From Proteobacteria bacterium UBA1858 (GTDB lineage Bacteria; Pseudomonadota; Gammaproteobacteria; UBA4575): a DNA stretch of 17,700 nt. A program made the translations under genes and the position numbers. Positions 1 through 6,845 of the stretch are shown piece by piece. The stretch covers positions 25,935-43,634 of the forward strand of contig DDIE01000035.1 of the NCBI GenBank assembly GCA_002338385.1, written 5' to 3'. Positions within the stretch are counted from its first letter, which is position 1; each line of letters starts with the position of its first letter. Below the pieces are notes generated by a model, which searched no databases, was not told where the DNA came from, and saw nothing but the letters and a program-made list of their open reading frames with translations.

Positions 1-920
1 CCACTCTTGCCACTATGGCCGCTGCCGAGGGTCTGCCTATTCATCTGACCCACATCCAGTTTCACAGTTATGGTGCCGAAGGAGATTATAAATTTTCATC
101 TGCCGCATGCGAGATTGCTGAAGCCATTAATAGCACACCTAATGTCACCGCCGATGTCGGTCAGATCATGTTCGGTCAGACTATTACTACCTCTGGCGAT
201 ACCATGATGCAGTATTTTGGTCATGAGCATGCGCATCCAAATAAATGGACTGTTATGGATATTGAGTGTGAGGCTGGCTGCGGTGTCATTCCTTTTCAAT
301 ATCGGGATAAAAGCTTCGTTAATGCTTTGCAGTGGGCGATCGGATTGGAGATCTTTTTACAAGTCCAGGATCCCTGGCGAGTATTTCTAACCACTGATCA
401 TCCCAACGGTGCGCCATTCACAAGCTATCCCCATCTAATTAAACTACTCATGAATCGCTCGTTCAGAAATGATGCGTTCAATATCATCCATCATGATGCT
501 CAGAAAATGTCTAACCTTGCCTCGATGGAACGAGAGTACAGTCTGTATGAAATCGCCATCATGACCCGTGCAGCCCCAGCCAAAATTCTAGGATTATCTG
601 ATCATGGTCATTTAGGAGCAGGCGCGACAGCCAATATTACGGTTTATACTCAGCAGGATGACGTCGAGCGCATGTTCGCTAAACCAGCACTGGTATTTAA
701 AAATGGCGTACTCGTGGTCAAAGACGGAGATATTATTGAAACCGTGCATGGCGTGACGCATGTGGTCAAACCTGATTACAACGAAGATATAGAAAAACCT
801 TTGAAAAAGTATTTTGATGATTATCAAACGATATCATTACCCAATTTCAAGATCTCCAATGACGAAATGGAAGAATGCATAGGCAGTCAGGTTAAGGTCC
901 ATCCATGCGACAAAAGTTAA
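1..920 (+). CDS. fhcA: Formyltransferase/hydrolase complex subunit A (5' end outside window)
   Basis: C-terminal portion, about 305 residues, of the amidohydrolase-type subunit of the Fhc complex, which hydrolyses formyl-methanofuran to formate in the H4MPT-linked formaldehyde oxidation pathway of the cytoplasm. The frame is open from base 3, before the first ATG at 15, so the gene starts upstream; full-length relatives are roughly 550 residues. Visible family signatures are the His-rich stretch around HLTHIQFHSYG, the segment ADVGQIMFGQTITTSGD, and TTDHPNGAPF, whose aspartate probably corresponds to the catalytic or metal-binding Asp of amidohydrolases (inference). The stop lies 16 bases before fhcD, which is followed by an overlapping fhcC, the order known in methylotrophs. 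fhcB would be expected just upstream. The product is secure; the missing N-terminal half cannot be judged. Confidence 0.93.
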   Translation, partial: TLATMAAAEGLPIHLTHIQFHSYGAEGDYKFSSAACEIAEAINSTPNVTADVGQIMFGQTITTSGDTMMQYFGHEHAHPNKWTVMDIECEAGCGVIPFQYRDKSFVNALQWAIGLEIFLQVQDPWRVFLTTDHPNGAPFTSYPHLIKLLMNRSFRNDAFNIIHHDAQKMSNLASMEREYSLYEIAIMTRAAPAKILGLSDHGHLGAGATANITVYTQQDDVERMFAKPALVFKNGVLVVKDGDIIETVHGVTHVVKPDYNEDIEKPLKKYFDDYQTISLPNFKISNDEMEECIGSQVKVHPCDKS

Positions 921-936
921 CTTATAAGTAAAACAT

Positions 937-1836
937 ATGAATATAAATGGCGTTGTCATAGACGATACATTTTCAGAAGCATTTTCGATGCGTGCCACGC
1001 GTATCGTGATTACCGCGATTAACTATAAATGGGCGCGGCATGCGGCAGAGACTATGACTGGCTTTGCGACTTCAGTGATCGGCTGTCGGGTCGAAGCAGG
1101 CATAGAAAAACAACTCACCCATAGTGAGACACCCGATGGGCGTCCAGGCATTTCTGTGTTGCTATTTTCTACCGATAGAAAAACACTGCAAGCGCAGCTA
1201 GAAACGCGCATCGGTCAGTGTGTGCTCACTTGCCCTACAACAGCTGTATTTGCCGGCCTATATACCGAGGATAGAATTGGCTTAGGTAAGAATCTGCGAT
1301 ATTTTGGTGATGGTTATCAAAGTTCCAAATTGATCGGTGCGGAGCGTTATTGGCGCATTCCGGTTATGGATGGAGAGTTCATCTGTCAAGAGACAACAGG
1401 GGTGCAAAAAGCCATAGGCGGAGGTAACTTACTGGTCTTTGCCCGCAGCATCTCGCAAGTATTGTTAGCCTGTGAGGCAGCCATTGATTCAATGACAGCA
1501 CTGCCTAATGTGATTCTTCCCTTTCCTGGTGGCGGTGTGCGTTCGGGATCAAAAGTAGGTTCAAAATATCCAGCCTTGAGTGCTTCCACCAACCATCGTT
1601 ATTGTCCAACACTAAAGGGACGTGATGACAGTGTTTTAGATAAAAATATTGAGGCGGTAATGGAAATTGTTATTGACGGACTGACAACAGAAGATGTCGC
1701 GCTGGCTATGAAAGTCGGTATAGAAGCTATTTGTGACCTAGGCAAATCTCAGGGTATAGAAAAAATCACTGGTGGTAATTATGGCGGCAAACTGGGTGAG
1801 CATCATTTTCATCTAAGGGAGATTGTCGGTGAGTAA
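937..1836 (+). CDS. fhcD: Formylmethanofuran:tetrahydromethanopterin formyltransferase (Fhc subunit D)
   Basis: A 299-residue protein of usual family length. It transfers the formyl group from formyl-H4MPT to the methanofuran-like cofactor, which FhcABC then hydrolyses to formate. Family features seen: the N-terminus MNINGVVIDDTFSEAF, the segment around YKWARHAAETMTGFATSVIGC (residues about 30-50), the central FPGGGVRSGSKVGSKYPALS segment, and the C-terminal GITGGNYGGKLG-like stretch (here KITGGNYGGKLGEHHFHL). The ATG lies 16 bases after the fhcA stop with only a weak purine-rich stretch upstream, so coupling to fhcA translation is likely. Its last eight bases overlap fhcC. The assignment is firm. 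Confidence 0.95.
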   Translation: MNINGVVIDDTFSEAFSMRATRIVITAINYKWARHAAETMTGFATSVIGCRVEAGIEKQLTHSETPDGRPGISVLLFSTDRKTLQAQLETRIGQCVLTCPTTAVFAGLYTEDRIGLGKNLRYFGDGYQSSKLIGAERYWRIPVMDGEFICQETTGVQKAIGGGNLLVFARSISQVLLACEAAIDSMTALPNVILPFPGGGVRSGSKVGSKYPALSASTNHRYCPTLKGRDDSVLDKNIEAVMEIVIDGLTTEDVALAMKVGIEAICDLGKSQGIEKITGGNYGGKLGEHHFHLREIVGE

Positions 1837-2653
1837 TTGCACGCTCAGGCTGACACTTGATACTCATCAACGCATTGATATGCGTTGGCTTAGTCAGGCG
1901 ATCAACGCGGGCATGACTAGCGCTGATGCGCTGCAGCTCAGTATTAAAATTGGCAATAAAACCAGCCAAGTCAGTGATGTGTTTACACTCACAGGTGAGT
2001 TAACTGCAACCAACATAGTGCTGGAGAATAGCTCATCGTCATGTGACTACATCGGCTACCAGTTGCCTGCAGGTAAAACAATTAATGTAACAGGTGCAGC
2101 AGGGCATTATGCTGGTGCGGAATTGGCGGGCGGACAACTCATCATACACTCAGATGCTCAGCACTACGTCGGTTGCGCCATGCGCAGTGGCATGATCACC
2201 GTCAATGGCCATTGTGGTAATTATTTGGGTGGTGCTTTCACTGGTCAAAAGCGAGGTATGGCAGGAGGCACTATATTAGTTAAGGGTAATACTGGTGATT
2301 TTACCGGTGACATGATGCGCAAAGGCATCATCATGGTGACGGGTAACATAGGGAATTACTGCGCTAGCCGAATGATCGCCGGCACCATCACCAGCCTCGG
2401 CAGCGTGGGCACGCATGTCGGTAAAAATATGCGTCGTGGAACACTGCTATTTCATAAGCTGCCGCAAGATTTACCTGCAACTTTTACTAATTGCGGACGT
2501 CATAACTTAGGCTACCTAACACTCTTGCTTGATGAAATGCGTAAGCATGATAGTGAATTTAAATTATTACACCCAATGCGTCGTCGCGTTCAGCGTTACA
2601 TGGGCGACACTTCGGTGGCCGGTATGGGCGAACTGCTCATCTGGATTGGCTAG
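1829..2653 (+). CDS. fhcC: Formyltransferase/hydrolase complex subunit C
   Basis: A 274-residue structural subunit of the Fhc complex, related to FwdC of archaeal formylmethanofuran dehydrogenase and to the C-terminal domain of the glutamate synthase large subunit. From about residue 88 to 210 it carries repeated glycine-rich units (GHYAGAELAGG, QHYVGCAMRSG, GNYLGGAFTG, GDFTGDMMRKG, GNYCASRMIAG, GTHVGKNMRRG), typical of a right-handed beta-helix. I chose the GTG at 1829 because AGGGAG ends at 1821, seven bases upstream. The in-frame TTG at 1823 sits almost on top of that site. With GTG the gene overlaps fhcD by eight bases, which suggests translational coupling. It is the last fhc gene here; a DUF4242 gene follows after 97 bases. 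Confidence 0.93.
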   Translation: MSNCTLRLTLDTHQRIDMRWLSQAINAGMTSADALQLSIKIGNKTSQVSDVFTLTGELTATNIVLENSSSSCDYIGYQLPAGKTINVTGAAGHYAGAELAGGQLIIHSDAQHYVGCAMRSGMITVNGHCGNYLGGAFTGQKRGMAGGTILVKGNTGDFTGDMMRKGIIMVTGNIGNYCASRMIAGTITSLGSVGTHVGKNMRRGTLLFHKLPQDLPATFTNCGRHNLGYLTLLLDEMRKHDSEFKLLHPMRRRVQRYMGDTSVAGMGELLIWIG

Positions 2654-2750
2654 TCAGGCGTGCGTAGCCTAGCAGCCAGATGACTTGGAAAACCCCTGAC
2701 TAAATAAATAAGCATAATAAAACAACTACTAATAGCCCAAAGGAGACGTC

Positions 2751-3023
2751 ATGCCTAAATATATTATCGAACGTGAAATACCAGATGCAGGTAATCTAAC
2801 TGCCCAAGATTTACAGGGTATATCCCAAAAATCATGCAATATTCTCAAGAACATGGGGCCCCAAATCCAGTGGGTAGAGAGTTTTGTCACTCAGGATAAG
2901 GTGTATTGCACGTACATTGCGCCGAATGAAGAAGAAATTCGTAAACATGCTGAGGAAGGTGGCTTCCCCGCGAATGTCATCGCGGAAATTAAATCTGTCA
3001 TTGATCCAACCACATCCGAGTAA
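2751..3023 (+). CDS. DUF4242 family small protein (nickel-binding SCO4226-like)
   Basis: A 90-residue acidic protein with no signal peptide. The N-terminus KYIIEREIPDAGNLT, the segment SCNILKNMGPQIQWVESFVTQDKVYCTYIAP and the end EEIRKHAEEGGFPANVI with DPTT are characteristic of DUF4242, a small ferredoxin-like fold. The best-known relative, SCO4226 of Streptomyces, has been described as nickel-binding; whether this protein binds a metal cannot be told from sequence. It has an excellent ribosome binding site (AAAGGAGA, 2740-2747) and begins 97 bases after fhcC, so it may be co-transcribed or have its own promoter in the AT-rich leader. A strong hairpin follows. Family assignment is good; function is unknown. 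Confidence 0.85.
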   Translation: MPKYIIEREIPDAGNLTAQDLQGISQKSCNILKNMGPQIQWVESFVTQDKVYCTYIAPNEEEIRKHAEEGGFPANVIAEIKSVIDPTTSE

Positions 3024-3036
3024 GCGTACTCAAATT

Positions 3037-3063
3037 GACCTTTAGTGCTTACCACTAAAGGTC
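3037..3063. terminator. Perfect 11-bp hairpin between convergent genes
   Basis: GACCTTTAGTG and CACTAAAGGTC form a perfect 11-bp stem with a five-base loop (CTTAC). It sits 13 bases after the DUF4242 stop and 21 bases from the end of the convergent 94-residue gene. Neither side has a long U-run (ATAATG on the plus side, AATTTG on the minus side), so it is either a weak bidirectional intrinsic terminator or an mRNA 3'-end stabiliser. Confidence 0.6.
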
Positions 3064-3084
3064 ATAATGCCGGCATTGCTGGAC

Positions 3085-3369
3085 TCAGGGTGAGCCGAAA
3101 ATACAACCAGAGTCAGTCACTACTACCGGAAATTCTCCCAAACTAAGCATTGTTTGAGACACTGAAAACTGACTTAGAAATTCATTTATTTCTGTGCTTT
3201 CTATATTCTCTAGCGTGCTGAACATAACGCGCAAAAAGTAGTGCTGGTCCGCCTGCACCACGCTAAAACTATAGCTGTCCTGGTCTTCGACGCGTGTTAT
3301 CTGTGCACCAACAAATTCCTGTTGCAGATAGTCTGCCACTGCGTCACTCAATTGGGCTCGATAGGTCAT
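3085..3369 (-). CDS. Hypothetical 94-residue protein, last gene of the methanethiol oxidase operon
   Basis: I do not recognise this protein. It is acidic and soluble-looking, with no signal peptide or membrane segment. It begins with a helix-like stretch (MTYRAQLSDAVADYLQQEF), followed by a beta-like segment rich in aromatic residues (SYSFSVVQADQHYFLRVMF), a possible helix and a C-terminal segment FPVVVTDSGCIF. The ATG lies 16 bases after the stop of the upstream TlpA-like gene on the same strand and there is no clear Shine-Dalgarno site, so translation may depend on readthrough coupling. Its place at the operon end, between that gene and the hairpin at 3037-3063, supports a real gene. An overprediction cannot be excluded. 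Confidence 0.55.
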   Translation of the reverse strand: MTYRAQLSDAVADYLQQEFVGAQITRVEDQDSYSFSVVQADQHYFLRVMFSTLENIESTEINEFLSQFSVSQTMLSLGEFPVVVTDSGCIFGSP

Positions 3370-3385
3370 GCCAGGAATTATGAAT

Positions 3386-3964
3386 TTAGCTGTCTTTGGT
3401 CGCCGCTTGTAAGGCAGTCAATTGTTCATGTTGTTGCATGATTTTCTTCAGCAGATCCTGCATGGCTGGAGCGTTCCATTCACGCTCTCCCACCGCCTTA
3501 TGGATTATTTTGCCACTAGGGCTGATCAAAAATGTAGTCGGTAAACCCGCTACTTCCCACGCCGCCAGAGACATATCACTATCAATAAGAACATCAAAGC
3601 TGACTGGACGGTCTTGCAAAAACTGGTTGACGGTTGCCAGTGCCGGACCAACGTGTATTGCAACAACATGCAGGCCTCCCTCAGGTAATTTAAGCGTATT
3701 GTGCAAGTCACTCAGCGCTGGCATTTCTTTGACGCATGGCGGGCACCAGGTTGCCCAAAAATTGAGTAACACAAATTTGCCACGGTAATCGCTCAAACTA
3801 ACATTCTGCCCTTGCGTATTCATGAGCGTAAAGTCATCAGCGACCGGACTATTAACGACTTCAGTCAGCAACTCATTTCTACTGGCAGAGGCTGCAAGCA
3901 ATAAAACTGCCATTGTGATCACGCTGATGATCTTGATGCCAACACTTTTTGTATATTTATTCAT
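3386..3964 (-). CDS. TlpA-like periplasmic thiol-disulfide oxidoreductase (CPPC)
   Basis: A 192-residue exported or membrane-anchored thioredoxin-fold protein. An N-terminal hydrophobic segment (about residues 9-26) serves as signal or anchor. The thioredoxin domain follows: NFWATWCPPCVKEMP with redox cysteines C74 and C77, then the cis-proline loop GLPTTFLI (P142). CPPC is typical of TlpA/ResA proteins, which reduce disulfides in cytochrome c apoproteins or in copper chaperones such as Sco. It lies 66 bases after a related gene with a CTIC motif, in an operon with a Sco-like protein and a di-haem cytochrome, so a role in keeping those partners reduced is plausible (inference). A Gln-rich C-terminal tail (QQHEQLTALQAATKDS) is a small extension. 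Confidence 0.85.
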   Translation of the reverse strand: MNKYTKSVGIKIISVITMAVLLLAASASRNELLTEVVNSPVADDFTLMNTQGQNVSLSDYRGKFVLLNFWATWCPPCVKEMPALSDLHNTLKLPEGGLHVVAIHVGPALATVNQFLQDRPVSFDVLIDSDMSLAAWEVAGLPTTFLISPSGKIIHKAVGEREWNAPAMQDLLKKIMQQHEQLTALQAATKDS

Positions 3965-4030
3965 AACTTTTCTGGTTAATGGTCTTTTAAACTTTGAACG
4001 TCAGACAGACTTTAAGTTCGCTTACGTATT

Positions 4031-4552
4031 TCAATTCGCCTTGTTGGCATGATAATCATCAAATATCTGATGCATAAAATCGATCATATTAGGCGCATTC
4101 CAGACGCGCGTGCCCAGCGCACGGTAGCTGAACATACCATCTGGTGTAATCAGATAAGTGGTGGGTAGTGTGGGTATTCCCCAATGGCCCAGTTCCAGAT
4201 CCATATCCATCAACATAGCGTAGCTGACTGGACTTAAAGCGAGTAACTCCTCTACCCCCTGAAGATCATCGCCAGCGTGAATCGCAACAATCTCGAATTC
4301 ACTGTCATGCCTGAGCTGGTCGTACATATCCTGCAGTGTCGTCAGTTCTGCTCGACATATCGTGCAGCTGGTTGCCCAGAAATTAATCAATACAAACTTA
4401 CCCTTGAGATCACTTAGTTTATGCTTTTTACCTGCCAAATCAGGCAAGTTATATTCATGCGCTGACATTGTTCTTGGCATGGGATCCAATAATCGATCGG
4501 CATGTGTGACGCTGTTGAGTAGGACGCAAACAAGAATTAAGAATATTTTCAT
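4031..4552 (-). CDS. TlpA-like periplasmic thioredoxin with a CTIC active site
   Basis: A 173-residue protein with a signal peptide (MKIFLILVCVLLNSVTHA, probable cleavage after VTHA) and a TlpA/redoxin domain. The redox motif is FWATSCTICRAEL, with cysteines C63 and C66. CTIC is unusual beside the CPPC of its neighbour and would be expected to shift the redox potential. The cis-proline loop TLPTTYLI (P130) is intact. It lies 31 bases downstream of the di-haem peroxidase gene on the same strand. The two thioredoxins share the layout FVL(L/I)NFWAT...AIH...PVS...LPTT...WNAP, so they are likely to be diverged duplicates. The partner is not known; the Sco-like protein or the apocytochrome from the same operon are candidates. 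Confidence 0.83.
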   Translation of the reverse strand: MKIFLILVCVLLNSVTHADRLLDPMPRTMSAHEYNLPDLAGKKHKLSDLKGKFVLINFWATSCTICRAELTTLQDMYDQLRHDSEFEIVAIHAGDDLQGVEELLALSPVSYAMLMDMDLELGHWGIPTLPTTYLITPDGMFSYRALGTRVWNAPNMIDFMHQIFDDYHANKAN

Positions 4553-4583
4553 TAAATTATTTCAGGCGCAGTGAGCAGGATAG

Positions 4584-5930
4584 TTAGTCTGAATATTGAG
4601 TATCGTGTGCCCAATTAGGATCTTCTTTGCTGATATCCCCAATCGGTGCTGCAAATGCATCCGCGACTAGCGTTTTAACATTACTTCCGGTGAGCGTTTG
4701 CATGAAAGCAATCAACTGTTCAATTTCTTGCTCAGTTAAGTCAAGAGGCCTGATCAGAGGGCTTAGCAGCTCATTCTCAATACCACCTCGATTATAGAAG
4801 TCTACCACCTCACGCAGAGTACTGAATGCGCCATCGTGCATGTACGGAGCGGTTAAAGCAATATTGCGCAGACTGGGAGTACGATATTTCCAGCGATCAT
4901 ATGGGTTTTGGGTCACTTCATAACGGCCAACATCATTCTGTTTAGGCTGTTGTCTCACAGAATTGATGATTTCGTTGTCTACATCAACGAACACGCCCGG
5001 TGCCAGTTGAACGCGTGTTTTGGGTGGCTTGATACCCATCGAAGTCGCATAGCCATGGCCGGTATTATGCAATTGATTATCTGTAAACAAGGCGTAGTCT
5101 GCACCGATTAAGTGACAGGACGCACAAGCAGCTTTGCCGGCAAACAATTGGTAACCGGCAATCTCATCCTGACTTAAAGCATTTTCGTCATCCCCATATT
5201 TCCATTGATCAAAGCTGGAGTTAGCAGAGTTGAGCGCCCTCTGATACACAGCTAAGGCCTTACCTACCGTTTCCATGGTCGGGCCCTTGCCGTCAAATGC
5301 TTGTTCAAATAAACCTTGGTATTCCTTGATGGCTTTGATTTTATTAATCACATAACCAATCGAGGGATTAGCCATTTCATTGTGTGCCAGTAAAGGCGAC
5401 CAAGCTTGCTGTTCGAGGCTGTCCTCGCGGCCGTCTTGGAATAGAATATCGTAATGAGCAATGTTGTAAATTGTAGGGCTGTTTCGTTTAACACTGCGCC
5501 CCTCAATGCCGACGGCCGTTTTGATTTCATTACTAGTAAAGCCTTGCTCTGGAATGTGGCAGATAGCGCAGGAGAAAGTATCGTTGAGTGATAGACGACG
5601 ATCAAAAAATAATAGTCGTCCTAGTTCAACTTTTTCTACCGTGGCTATGTTGTCAACGGGCTGACTGACTGCAGGCAAGCCTAGGATGGGTTCATTAATG
5701 TATTTTAGTAAATCAGCTTTAGCGCCCTTGCGGGCGGTAATACTCAGTGAGTTAGTGACATATTGATCAGTATCATAACCCTGTTTACGGTCACCTGAGC
5801 CAAATACTGCAGACTCTAGCGTGGCATCATCGGTGCTGGCAAACACTGTCAGTGCAACCGGATTGATTAGTAGAAAAACCAGTCCTAAAATTCTTAATAT
5901 TGGCATTGGATGTTGCATAGTATGCGTCAC
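4584..5930 (-). CDS. Di-haem cytochrome c peroxidase / MauG family protein
   Basis: A 448-residue periplasmic c-type cytochrome with an N-terminal signal peptide (hydrophobic residues about 11-31). Two haem-binding CXXCH motifs are visible, CAICH at 121-125 and CASCH at 269-273, one per lobe as in bacterial cytochrome c peroxidase and MauG. LGRLLFFDRRLS, QDGREDSLEQQA and APYMHDGAFSTL are family signatures. Hydrogen peroxide is the usual substrate or oxidant. A MauG-like gene accompanies mtoX in Hyphomicrobium, where a role in maturation has been proposed. Here H2O2 is also a product of MtoX, so detoxification is an alternative. The GTG at 5930 overlaps the sco stop (TAGTG); an ATG at 5918 is an equally possible start. 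True MauG function cannot be told from plain peroxidase by eye. Confidence 0.88.
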   Translation of the reverse strand: MTHTMQHPMPILRILGLVFLLINPVALTVFASTDDATLESAVFGSGDRKQGYDTDQYVTNSLSITARKGAKADLLKYINEPILGLPAVSQPVDNIATVEKVELGRLLFFDRRLSLNDTFSCAICHIPEQGFTSNEIKTAVGIEGRSVKRNSPTIYNIAHYDILFQDGREDSLEQQAWSPLLAHNEMANPSIGYVINKIKAIKEYQGLFEQAFDGKGPTMETVGKALAVYQRALNSANSSFDQWKYGDDENALSQDEIAGYQLFAGKAACASCHLIGADYALFTDNQLHNTGHGYATSMGIKPPKTRVQLAPGVFVDVDNEIINSVRQQPKQNDVGRYEVTQNPYDRWKYRTPSLRNIALTAPYMHDGAFSTLREVVDFYNRGGIENELLSPLIRPLDLTEQEIEQLIAFMQTLTGSNVKTLVADAFAAPIGDISKEDPNWAHDTQYSD

Positions 5931-6715
5931 TACTTAGCGGTCTTGCTATCTAGTATCTGTCCACGCTCTTCCATAAGCAAAGTTTTTAGGTCACTGATGA
6001 GTGATTCTTCATGCAAAAACCCCGCACTGTACTGTGCACGTTTGTTACCAGCTTTATCAATCAGAAAGACTCTCAAGATGTGGGCGAAGCGATAGCTAGG
6101 CTTGCCGTCCTGATCATATTCCCTATTCACATATTGACCAAATCCCTCTGTGATGGGGTGCAGTTGCTGATCTGATTCAGTGGTTAAAAACTGCCACTCA
6201 GGTCCACCCATGTCTTGACTCCCTTGACCGTAGAATTTCATTACTTCTGGCGTGTCGTACACTGGATCAAAACTGAGACTGATTAAACGAACTTGTTCAG
6301 CCAATTCTGGGTCTTCCTCAGCCAGCCGCTGTTTGATCTTGTAAAATACTGCAGTCACTAACGGGCAACCATTCAGGTCCGAGCACTGGGTATAGATGAA
6401 ACTCATGATTACAAACTTATCACCAAAAAAATCGGCTAGTTTTTTTGCTTGATTATCAGCATCTAGCACATCACCGTTAGCTGCTTTGCCAAATGGCGGG
6501 AGTTGATAACTTCCTGGTACTGGGGCCTCAAACTGCATAACACCCCAACCAGCTGCAGGTGTGAGTATTGCGTTCTCATGACTGGCAACGCCTAGATCAA
6601 CGGATTCATTGGCGACGTTATTTATGGTGGTATCGTCGTTGCCCTGAACTGGGCAGAACAACATTAAGGATATTAAAACAATGCAAGCGAAAGGCATGCT
6701 AGCTGAATATTTCAT
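5930..6715 (-). CDS. Sco1/SenC-like protein with a CX5C motif, methanethiol oxidase operon
   Basis: A 261-residue exported thioredoxin-fold protein of the Sco family, known for copper delivery and thiol redox work in the periplasm. A signal peptide covers about residues 1-25. The metal/redox motif is IYTQCSDLNGCPL, with C111 and C117 five residues apart rather than the usual CX3C. The distal histidine of Sco proteins is matched by H212 in YRFAHILRVFLID. LISLSFDPVYDTPEVM corresponds to the conserved SVDPxxDTP segment. It lies between mtoX and the MauG-like gene, overlapping the latter by one base. Since MtoX is a copper enzyme, copper insertion into MtoX is the natural hypothesis. A terminator-like hairpin separates it from mtoX, so its expression may be lower. 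Confidence 0.87.
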   Translation of the reverse strand: MKYSASMPFACIVLISLMLFCPVQGNDDTTINNVANESVDLGVASHENAILTPAAGWGVMQFEAPVPGSYQLPPFGKAANGDVLDADNQAKKLADFFGDKFVIMSFIYTQCSDLNGCPLVTAVFYKIKQRLAEEDPELAEQVRLISLSFDPVYDTPEVMKFYGQGSQDMGGPEWQFLTTESDQQLHPITEGFGQYVNREYDQDGKPSYRFAHILRVFLIDKAGNKRAQYSAGFLHEESLISDLKTLLMEERGQILDSKTAK

Positions 6716-6769
6716 TGACCGATCTCAAAATAGTAGTGATTTAAGATGAGCAGAGACCACTTGGAGTGC

Positions 6770-6804
6770 AAAAAAATAGGGCCACCAACAAGGCAGCCCT
6801 ATTT
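6770..6804 (-). terminator. Intrinsic terminator/attenuator between mtoX and sco
   Basis: Read on the minus strand, AAATAGGGC pairs perfectly with GCCCTATTT and the stem extends inward by four more pairs, two of them G-U, leaving a loop of about five bases. It is followed by a run of seven U (A-run 6770-6776 on the plus strand). It lies 42 bases past the mtoX stop and 55 bases before the sco start, so it probably lets mtoX mRNA accumulate above that of the downstream genes. Confidence 0.8.
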
Positions 6805-6814
6805 ATGTCTGCTA

Positions 6815-6831
6815 CGCTGATTAGATCAGCG
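6815..6831 (-). repeat. Short perfect hairpin directly after mtoX
   Basis: CGCTGAT-TTAG-side palindrome: arms CGCTGAT (6815-6821) and ATCAGCG (6825-6831) with a three-base loop. It lies between the mtoX stop and the terminator at 6770-6804, has no U-run of its own, and may help protect the mtoX 3' end or tune readthrough. Confidence 0.45.
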
Positions 6832-6845
6832 CATCAAGCTACTCT

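Noticed and set aside
1823..1828. TTG start six bases upstream of the chosen fhcC GTG
   Set aside because: It lies one base after the AGGGAG site; the GTG at 1829 has the proper spacing of seven bases.
2652..2701. Inverted repeat AGTCAGG / CCTGACT after fhcC
   Set aside because: The arms are seven bases with a 37-base loop and no U-run; too weak to call a terminator.
3396..3788. 130-residue open frame on the plus strand
   Set aside because: It is antisense to the CPPC thioredoxin, which has clear motifs; the antisense protein is Cys/Ser-rich and unlike any family.
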